9,466 nucleotides of DNA, from positions 1 to 9,466 of the forward strand of contig DATAAN010000074.1 of assembly GCA_036260105.1 (NCBI GenBank). Direction: 5' to 3'. Shown here piece by piece: positions 4,794-9,466 of this stretch. The stretch comes from JAJCYE01 sp036260105. GTDB taxonomy: Bacteria > Actinomycetota > CADDZG01 > JAHWKV01. Each line of letters starts with the position of its first letter. Within the stretch, counting starts at the first letter, position 1. Under the pieces are notes generated by a model. It was not told the origin of the DNA, ran no database searches, and saw only the letters and a list, made by a program, of their open reading frames with translations. The position numbers and the translations under genes are program-made.

Positions 4794-5420
4794 ATGGCAA
4801 ACCAACCATCACCCGTCTGCCGGCTCTGCCGCCGGGAGCGAATCAAGCTTTACCTCAAGGGCACCCGGTGCGACTCGCCGAAGTGCGCGATCGAGCGCCG
4901 TCCTTACCCGCCGGGTGAGCACGGCCGAGGCCGCATCAAGGAGAGCGAGTACCTGTTGCAGCTGCGGGAGAAGCAGAAGGCCCGCCGCATCTACGGCGTG
5001 CGGGAGAAGCAGTTCCGCCTGTACTACAACAAGGCCTCCCGGGCCAAGGGAGTCACCGGCGCCAGGCTCCTCCAGCTTCTGGAGAGCCGCCTGGACAACA
5101 TCGTCTACCGTGGCGGGCTGGCCATGAGCCGGCCCCAGGCCAGGCAGTTCGTCAGCCACGGCCACTTCCAGGTGAACGGCAAGAAGGTCGACATCCCCTC
5201 CTACCACGTGAAGCCGGGCGACGTCGTCGAGGTCCGGAAGCGCTCGCAGAGCGTCGACCGGATCGTGGAGGCGGCTGCCTACGCCGCCGGCCGGACGATC
5301 CCCGACTGGCTCAGCCTCGAAGCCGGCGAGCTTCGCATCCGAGTCCTGGCCGAGCCGGCCCGCGAGATGATCGACGCTCCCGTCCAGGAGCAGATGATCG
5401 TCGAGCTCTACTCCAAGTAA
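4794..5420 (+). CDS. rpsD: 30S ribosomal protein S4
   Basis: Primary 16S rRNA-binding protein that starts 30S assembly and helps the mRNA-entry helicase. In E. coli it also represses its own operon by binding the leader. It has 208 residues, normal length. The N-terminus carries a zinc knuckle, C9-x2-C12-x13-C26-x4-C31, so this is the zinc-binding C+ form. The S4 RNA-binding domain lies at about residues 96-160 (LLQLLESRLDNIVYRGG...SRPQARQFVSHGHFQVNGKKVDIPSY...GDVVEV). The protein ends EQMIVELYSK, as is typical. The ATG at 4794 has GAAGGGAG 8 nt upstream, and an in-frame TAG at 4788 rules out a longer start. rpoA follows after 19 nt. Confidence 0.98.
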   Translation: MANQPSPVCRLCRRERIKLYLKGTRCDSPKCAIERRPYPPGEHGRGRIKESEYLLQLREKQKARRIYGVREKQFRLYYNKASRAKGVTGARLLQLLESRLDNIVYRGGLAMSRPQARQFVSHGHFQVNGKKVDIPSYHVKPGDVVEVRKRSQSVDRIVEAAAYAAGRTIPDWLSLEAGELRIRVLAEPAREMIDAPVQEQMIVELYSK

Positions 5421-5439
5421 GCCTTCAGGAAGGACGTTC

Positions 5440-6396
5440 ATGGAATCCAACATGCTTGTGGTCCACCGGCCGCAGATCAGCTTCGATTCTCAGGAGGAGA
5501 GCAACTTCGCCCGAGTGAGCATCGAGCCGCTGGAGCCCGGTTTCGGATACACGCTGGGCAACTCGCTGCGGCGGACCCTCATCTCCTCGATCCCCGGAGC
5601 GGCCGTCACCGCCATCAAGATCCAGGGCGTGCAGCACGAGTTCTCCACCATCCCGGGCGTCAAGGAAGACGTCACGGACATCATCCTCAACATCAAGCAG
5701 CTGGTGCTGCGCTCGGAGTCTCAGGAGAGCGTGATCATCCGGCTGAACGTGAACGGTCCCCGGGACGTCACCGCGGCGGACATCGAGGTGCCCGCCGGCA
5801 TCGAGGTCCTGAACCCGGACCTTCACATCTGCACGATCAACAAGCGGGCACGCCTCGAGGTCGAGATGACGGTCGAGATGGGACGCGGCTACGTGTCGAG
5901 CGAGCGGAACAAGCCGGCCGGTGCGCCGATCGGCCTCATCCCGGTCGACTCGATCTTCTCCCCCGTCCGTCGGGTTACCTACGCCGTGGAGCCGACCCGG
6001 GTCGAGCAGAAGACCGACTACGACCGGCTGATCGTCGACATCGAGACCAACGGCGGCCTTACGGCCAAGGAGGCGCTCTCCGCTGCCGGCCGGACGCTGG
6101 TCGAGCTGTTCCAGCTGTTCGCCGACCTGGCAGAGGGCCCCGGCCTGCTCCTCGGCCCGGAGCCGGGCGCCGAGGGCGACGGCACGGACCTGTCGCTGCC
6201 CATCGAGGAGATGGACTTCTCGGTCCGCTCCTACAACTGCCTGAAGCGGGAGGGTGTCACGACCATCGGCCAGCTGGTCGAGAAGTCCGAGCAGGACCTG
6301 CTCGACATCCGTAACTTCGGCCAGAAGTCCATCGACGAGGTCAAGCAGAAGCTCGCCGAGCTCAACCTCGGTCTCAAGCAGCGAAGCGCGAGCTAG
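5440..6396 (+). CDS. rpoA: DNA-directed RNA polymerase alpha subunit
   Basis: The alpha dimer is the scaffold for beta and beta' assembly, and its C-terminal domain binds UP elements and activators. It has 318 residues, a normal bacterial length. The N-terminal domain (about 1-227) contains the assembly motif LEPGFGYTLGNSLRRTLISSIPGAAV and VDSIFSPVRRVTYAVE. A short acidic, Gly-rich linker (about 232-252) leads to the C-terminal domain. There R263 and N266 in FSVRSYNCLK correspond to E. coli R265 and N268, which contact DNA, followed by the helix-hairpin-helix end (IGQLVEKSEQDLLDIRNFG). The start is ATG at 5440 with GGAAGGA (5428-5434) 5 nt upstream. This leader differs from the module shared by rpsM, rpsK and rpsD. 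rplQ starts 4 nt after its stop. Confidence 0.99.
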   Translation: MESNMLVVHRPQISFDSQEESNFARVSIEPLEPGFGYTLGNSLRRTLISSIPGAAVTAIKIQGVQHEFSTIPGVKEDVTDIILNIKQLVLRSESQESVIIRLNVNGPRDVTAADIEVPAGIEVLNPDLHICTINKRARLEVEMTVEMGRGYVSSERNKPAGAPIGLIPVDSIFSPVRRVTYAVEPTRVEQKTDYDRLIVDIETNGGLTAKEALSAAGRTLVELFQLFADLAEGPGLLLGPEPGAEGDGTDLSLPIEEMDFSVRSYNCLKREGVTTIGQLVEKSEQDLLDIRNFGQKSIDEVKQKLAELNLGLKQRSAS

Positions 6397-6400
6397 AGCG

Positions 6401-6967
6401 ATGCCCAAGCCGACCAAAGGACCGCGCCTGGCCTCAGGGCCCACCCACCAGAGGCACCTCATCCGGGGTCTGGTCACCTCGCTCATCAACGAGGAGCGCA
6501 TCCGGACCTCGGAGGCGAAGGCCAAGCTGGTCCGGCCCTACGCCGACAAGCTGGTGACGCTCGGCAAGTCCGACACCCTCCACGCCCGCCGGCAGGCGCT
6601 GAAGCTGATCGAGGACGACAGCGTGGTCCACAAGCTCTTCGCCGAGGTGGCGCCGAAGTACCACGACCGCAACGGCGGCTACACGCGCATCCTGAAGCTC
6701 GGCCCCCGCAAGGGCGACGCGGCTCCGATGGCCATCATCGAGTTCGTCGAGGAGACCACGGCGGCCGCTCCCAAAGAGAGCGAGGCGGCGCGCAAGCGGC
6801 GCCTCGGCCGCCGGAAGGCGGACGCTCCCGCCGAGGAGGCGCCGCAGGGCCGGCCGCGCGCCCGCAAGAAGGATGAGGACGCGGCGGCGCCGGAGAAGCC
6901 GGCAGCCGAGGCGGCTCCGGCAGAGGAAGCCTCCGGCGACGACGCCGGCGGATCGGAGAGCAAGTAG
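6401..6967 (+). CDS. rplQ: 50S ribosomal protein L17 with long charged C-terminal tail
   Basis: L17 lies near the peptide exit of the large subunit. The core covers residues 1 to about 118: MPKPTKGPRLASGPTHQRHL, LINEERIRTSEAKAKLVRPYADKLVTLGK, and the ending GYTRILKLGPRKGDAAPMAIIEFVE. Residues 119-188 are an added tail rich in Ala, Glu, Lys, Arg and Pro, with no visible fold and probably disordered. Bacterial L17 is usually about 115-130 residues; extended tails are common in Actinobacteria. The start is ATG at 6401, where homology begins, only 4 nt after the rpoA stop. No Shine-Dalgarno is visible, so translation probably depends on coupling to rpoA. Confidence 0.97.
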   Translation: MPKPTKGPRLASGPTHQRHLIRGLVTSLINEERIRTSEAKAKLVRPYADKLVTLGKSDTLHARRQALKLIEDDSVVHKLFAEVAPKYHDRNGGYTRILKLGPRKGDAAPMAIIEFVEETTAAAPKESEAARKRRLGRRKADAPAEEAPQGRPRARKKDEDAAAPEKPAAEAAPAEEASGDDAGGSESK

Positions 6968-6991
6968 GCCAACCGGCCTCGGGCGCGAATT

Positions 6992-7738
6992 ATGGCTACG
7001 TATCGGATGGTGGTTGCCTACGACGGCGCGCCGTTCCACGGCTTCGCCAGGCAGCCCGACGTCGAGACCGTCCAGGGCACCATCGAGTCGGCGATGCAGA
7101 AGGTGCTCGGGACTCCGATCGCCACCTCAGCCGCGGGCCGGACGGACGCGGGGGTTCACGCTCTCGGGCAGGTGATGTCATTCGTCGCCGACGCTCCGTT
7201 CGACCTGGACAAGCTCCAGCAGCGGCTGAACGCGATGTGCGGCCCAGCCATCGCGATCCTGGAGATTGCCGCGGCTCCGGCCGGTTTCGACGCCCGATTC
7301 TCGGCGTCCTCCCGGACCTACGAGTACGGGATCCTGACCCGGGCGATCCACGACCCGTTTGCCCGGCACACCACCTGGCACTTGCCGCATCCTCTGGACC
7401 GGGAGCTGATGGGCAAGGCGGCTGCGTCGCTGCTCGGCGAGCATGCGTTCGACTCGTTCGGCCGGGTGGAGGAGGGCAAGAGCCCAGTTCGCCGGGTGGA
7501 GTCGATTGATATCGAGCACGACGGCGACCTGACGATTATCCGGATAACGGCCAACTCGTTTTTGCAGCAGATGGTCCGCTCGATCGTTGGGACGCTGGTG
7601 CAGGTGGGGACGGGAAAGATCCATCCCGACGACATGGACCGGATCCTGCACGCCCGGGACCGGTCGCAGGCGGGGCCGGTGGCGCCGCCGCACGGGTTGT
7701 TCCTGGTGTCGGTGGAGTACCCGGAGGAGTTGGTCTGA
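6992..7738 (+). CDS. truA: tRNA pseudouridine(38-40) synthase TruA
   Basis: Converts uridines 38-40 in the tRNA anticodon stem-loop to pseudouridine, which stabilises reading by many tRNAs. It has 248 residues, normal length. The catalytic aspartate is D52 in AAGRTDAGVHA, equal to D60 of the E. coli enzyme. Other family features are the N-terminal MVVAYDGAPFHGFARQP, the mid-protein SRTYEYGI and, near the end, NSFLQQMVRSIVGTLVQVG and APPHGLFLVSVEY. The ATG at 6992 fits the family start; no clear Shine-Dalgarno is visible in the 24-nt gap after rplQ. Its place between rplQ and rplM is a common arrangement in Gram-positive bacteria. Confidence 0.98.
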   Translation: MATYRMVVAYDGAPFHGFARQPDVETVQGTIESAMQKVLGTPIATSAAGRTDAGVHALGQVMSFVADAPFDLDKLQQRLNAMCGPAIAILEIAAAPAGFDARFSASSRTYEYGILTRAIHDPFARHTTWHLPHPLDRELMGKAAASLLGEHAFDSFGRVEEGKSPVRRVESIDIEHDGDLTIIRITANSFLQQMVRSIVGTLVQVGTGKIHPDDMDRILHARDRSQAGPVAPPHGLFLVSVEYPEELV

Positions 7739-7788
7739 CATAGGGGCGCCGAGGGCGCTGCCGGGCAGTACTGGTTAGGATGAGGACA

Positions 7789-8250
7789 ATGCAAAAGACG
7801 CATTCGGTAAAGAAATCTGAAATCGAGCGCACCTGGTGGGTGGTGGACGCCGAGGGCCTCGTGCTCGGGCGCCTGGCCGCTCAGGTAGCGCACGTGCTGC
7901 GCGGCAAGCACAAGGCCACCTTCACGCCCCACCTGGACACGGGCGACCACGTGGTGGTCGTCAACGCCGACAAGGTGAAGCTGTCCGGCAACAAGGTGAA
8001 CCAGAAGATCTGGTACCGCCACTCCAACTACCCGGGCGGCATGCGCGAGTTGAAGTACGACAAGCTGATGAGGGAGCGTCCCGCGCTGGTCGTCGAGAAG
8101 GCGATCAAGGGCATGCTGCCGAGCAACCGGCTCGGCCGCGCCATGGCGAGCAAGCTGAACGTTTACGCCGGGGCCGAGCATCCCCACGCCGCCCAGAAGC
8201 CGCAGCCTCTGGTGCTCCGCAATGAACTAGGAGTAGGAGGTAACGACTGA
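7789..8250 (+). CDS. rplM: 50S ribosomal protein L13
   Basis: Early-assembling large-subunit protein that binds 23S rRNA. It has 153 residues from ATG at 7789. Core motifs are intact: WWVVDAEGLVLGRLAAQVAHVLRGKHK, DTGDHVVVVNADKVKLSGNK, YRHSNYPGG, and EKAIKGMLPSNRLGRAMASKLNVYAGAEHPHAAQKP. The start at 7789 is preferred because AGG at 7777-7779 lies 9 nt upstream. The in-frame ATG at 7780 would add three residues but has AGG directly against it. A polar ending of about 13 residues (VLRNELGVGGND) follows the usual end of the family. The last 13 codons also carry the rpsI ribosome-binding site, and the stop overlaps the rpsI start by one base (TGATG), so the two are translationally coupled. Confidence 0.97.
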   Translation: MQKTHSVKKSEIERTWWVVDAEGLVLGRLAAQVAHVLRGKHKATFTPHLDTGDHVVVVNADKVKLSGNKVNQKIWYRHSNYPGGMRELKYDKLMRERPALVVEKAIKGMLPSNRLGRAMASKLNVYAGAEHPHAAQKPQPLVLRNELGVGGND

Positions 8251-8648
8251 TGGCAGTGACAGAGCTTTCCCGGGCAACCGGCCGCCGCAAGGAGGCGATC
8301 GCCCGCGTCCGCCTGGTGCCCGGCGAGGGTAACTTCATCATCAACGGCGGCCGCTCACTGCAGGACTACTTCCCCAACCTGGCCGTACGGCGGGTTATCC
8401 TCGAGCCCCTCGAGATGCTCGAGCTGGCGAAGAACTACGACATCGTCGCCACCATCGAGGGCGGCGGCGTCAACGGTCAGGCCGGCGCCCTGCGGCACGG
8501 CATCGCCCGTGCTCTGGTGGCTCTTGATCCGGAGCTGCGGCCGACGCTGAAGAAGGCGGGGTTCCTCACCCGGGACGCCCGGATCATCGAGCGCAAGAAG
8601 TACGGCCTGAAGAAGGCCCGCAAGGCGCCGCAGTACTCGAAGCGCTAA
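8250..8648 (+). CDS. rpsI: 30S ribosomal protein S9
   Basis: Small-subunit head protein whose C-terminal tail reaches the P-site tRNA anticodon. It has 132 residues, normal length. It contains ATGRRKEAIARVRLVPGEG, IEGGGVNGQAGALRHGIARAL, FLTRDARIIERKKYGLKKARK and the near-invariant ending APQYSKR, including the terminal Lys-Arg that touches tRNA. The ATG at 8250 shares its A with the rplM stop. AGGAGG (8235-8240) lies 9 nt upstream and is the strongest Shine-Dalgarno in the window. It is the last gene of the ribosomal run and is followed after 14 nt by a strong hairpin. Confidence 0.98.
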   Translation: MAVTELSRATGRRKEAIARVRLVPGEGNFIINGGRSLQDYFPNLAVRRVILEPLEMLELAKNYDIVATIEGGGVNGQAGALRHGIARALVALDPELRPTLKKAGFLTRDARIIERKKYGLKKARKAPQYSKR

Positions 8649-8662
8649 GCAGACATTTCCTC

Positions 8663-8688
8663 GACAGGGCCGGCTCGCCGGCCCTGTC
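8663..8688 (+). terminator. Strong GC hairpin, probable terminator of the ribosomal operon
   Basis: GACAGGGCCGGC (8663-8674) and GCCGGCCCTGTC (8677-8688) are perfect 12-nt inverted arms around TC. They would fold as an 11-bp stem with a CTCG loop. There is no T-run afterwards; U-less hairpin terminators are frequently proposed in high-GC Actinobacteria. The position, 14 nt after rpsI, fits termination, though the alkB-like gene begins only 17 nt further on. Confidence 0.7.
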
Positions 8689-8705
8689 TGGCATTACGGA
8701 GGGGT

Positions 8706-9308
8706 ATGGCGAGGAGCAGCGGCATCAGGTGCCAGCCTCTGGGCCTTGTCTATGTGCGGAACTTCCTGGCCGGGAACCACCATGACCAGCTGTGCAGCTT
8801 CGTCGCCTCGCTGGAGTACGGCGACGTGGTGATGCACGGCCAGGCCGCGAAGCGCCAGACCGTCCACTACGGGTTCCTTTACGGCTACGAGAGCTGGCAG
8901 CTGCAGCCGGGGCCGCCGATCCCCCAGGAGCTCGAGGGGCTGCGGCGGCGCTGCGCCGAGCTCGCCGGCATGGCGCCCCCCGACCTGGACGAAGCTCTCG
9001 TGACCCGCTATCCCCCGGGGGCCGGAATCGGCTGGCACCGGGACGCTCCGATGTTCGGCGGGAAGGTGATCGGCGTCTCCCTCCTATCGGAGTCACGTAT
9101 GCGCTTCCAGCGCTCGGTGGGCGGCGAGCGGTACGTGTGGGACCAGACTCTCGAGCCGGCGTCCGCCTACGTCCTGCAGGACGAGGTCAGGTGGGCATGG
9201 CAGCACAGCATCCCGGCCGTCAGGTCGCTTCGGTACTCGATCACCTTCCGGTCGGTGAAAGACCCCGACCGCTGGAGGAGCGAGGCCTTTTCTCCGGCGG
9301 CGCACTGA
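8706..9308 (+). CDS. AlkB-like 2-oxoglutarate/Fe(II) dioxygenase
   Basis: Members of this family remove alkyl groups from N1-methyladenine, N3-methylcytosine and similar lesions in DNA or RNA by oxidation. The protein has 200 residues. The iron ligands are H111 and D113 (GIGWHRDAPMFG) and H167 (WAWQHSIPAV). R176 and R182 in RYSITFR have the same spacing as E. coli R204 and R210 for 2-oxoglutarate. The segment RQTVHYGFLYGYES (about residues 50-63) resembles the substrate-side strand of bacterial AlkB homologues. All catalytic residues are present, so activity is likely; the exact substrate is inferred. The ATG at 8706 has GGAGG 3 nt upstream, closer than ideal. No promoter is evident in the 17 nt after the hairpin, so expression may come by read-through. 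It is not a usual member of this cluster. Confidence 0.92.
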   Translation: MARSSGIRCQPLGLVYVRNFLAGNHHDQLCSFVASLEYGDVVMHGQAAKRQTVHYGFLYGYESWQLQPGPPIPQELEGLRRRCAELAGMAPPDLDEALVTRYPPGAGIGWHRDAPMFGGKVIGVSLLSESRMRFQRSVGGERYVWDQTLEPASAYVLQDEVRWAWQHSIPAVRSLRYSITFRSVKDPDRWRSEAFSPAAH

Positions 9309-9310
9309 CC

Positions 9311-9331
9311 TAATATGTGACGATTAGTCAC
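9311..9331 (+). promoter_or_regulatory. Candidate -10 with overlapping inverted repeat
   Basis: TAATAT (9311-9316) is an AT-rich -10-like element. It directly abuts GTGAC (9317-9321) and GTCAC (9327-9331), perfect 5-nt arms around GATTA. An operator just after a -10 would fit a repressed promoter for the gene starting near 9375. No good -35 is seen, and the arms are short. Confidence 0.3.
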
Positions 9332-9374
9332 TGTGTGTGGTGGAGTCCTGGAAGATCCCTCCTGTAGATCACTC

Positions 9375-9466
9375 GTGTTCCGGCGTGCCCTGGTTGCTCT
9401 GGCGTTGCTGACCGTCGCTTTCCAGCCGGCGGCCGCACAAGCGCGCTACCAGCGGACGGGCTTCAG
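9375..9466 (+). CDS. Start of a gene for an exported protein, partial
   Basis: From GTG at 9375 the frame reads MFRRALVALALLTVAFQPAA, then AQARYQRTGF, and runs off the window. It looks like a Sec signal peptide: two arginines, a hydrophobic core and an Ala-x-Ala type cleavage area near residue 22. No Shine-Dalgarno is visible before this GTG. Another in-frame GTG lies at 9333, which would put 14 residues ahead of the signal. The identity cannot be told from 30 residues. Confidence 0.5.
   Translation, partial: MFRRALVALALLTVAFQPAAAQARYQRTGF

Noticed and set aside
3893..4796. TAG as a sense codon, fusing the upstream small frames to S13, S11 and S4
   Set aside because: The three TAGs sit at the same place before normal family starts with correct Shine-Dalgarno spacing, and rpoA itself ends in TAG 4 nt before rplQ. 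Ordinary stops explain this better than recoding.
7739..7788. Separate promoter for rplM-rpsI
   Set aside because: TAGGAT near 7776 resembles a -10, but no -35 is present and the same bases serve as the Shine-Dalgarno region. Co-transcription with truA is simpler.

Overview
The window is the distal end of a bacterial ribosomal-protein supercluster in a GC-rich genome. Gene order on the + strand is map, then (after an inserted opposite-strand gene) infA, rpmJ, rpsM, rpsK, rpsD, rpoA, rplQ, truA, rplM and rpsI. That order, the long charged tail on L17, the GTG and TTG starts and the high GC all point to an actinobacterial-type organism. The class cannot be told from sequence alone.

Layout. Bases 1-973 hold the 5' part of a minus-strand gene that runs off the left edge: an Ig-like N-terminal domain followed by a Pro/Ala/Gly/Ser/Thr-rich tail. 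It diverges from map (1157-1903). The usual map neighbours secY and adk are not beside map. A secreted M23 peptidase with a PcsB/CwlO-type coiled coil (1963-3039, minus) sits convergent to map and divergent from infA. About 350 non-coding bases (3040-3386) hold two candidate + strand promoters and a hairpin-rich leader. Genes from infA to rpsI (3387-8648) are co-oriented and tightly packed, and a perfect 12-bp inverted repeat closes the run. An AlkB-like dioxygenase (8706-9308) follows, then the start of a gene with a signal peptide at the right edge.

How the genes work together. IF-1, L36, S13, S11, S4, RNA polymerase alpha, L17, L13 and S9 are core translation and transcription parts. TruA modifies the tRNA anticodon arm and MAP trims the initiator Met. 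The flanking M23 peptidase (cell wall), AlkB homologue (alkylation repair) and Pro-rich protein are not part of the usual conserved set.

Most unusual point: the spacers before rpsM, rpsK and rpsD each contain a small open frame. Each starts at GTG or TTG 0-2 nt after the previous stop, has a plausible Shine-Dalgarno inside the previous gene, begins M-(S/T)-(D/E/K)-R and ends Gly-Ala-amber, 3 nt before and in frame with the next start. The last 29 nt before each of these three starts are also recognisably the same sequence. rpoA, rplQ, truA, rplM and rpsI lack this arrangement. The three genes match part of the set controlled by S4 in E. coli, so a shared translational control device is a plausible but untested reading.
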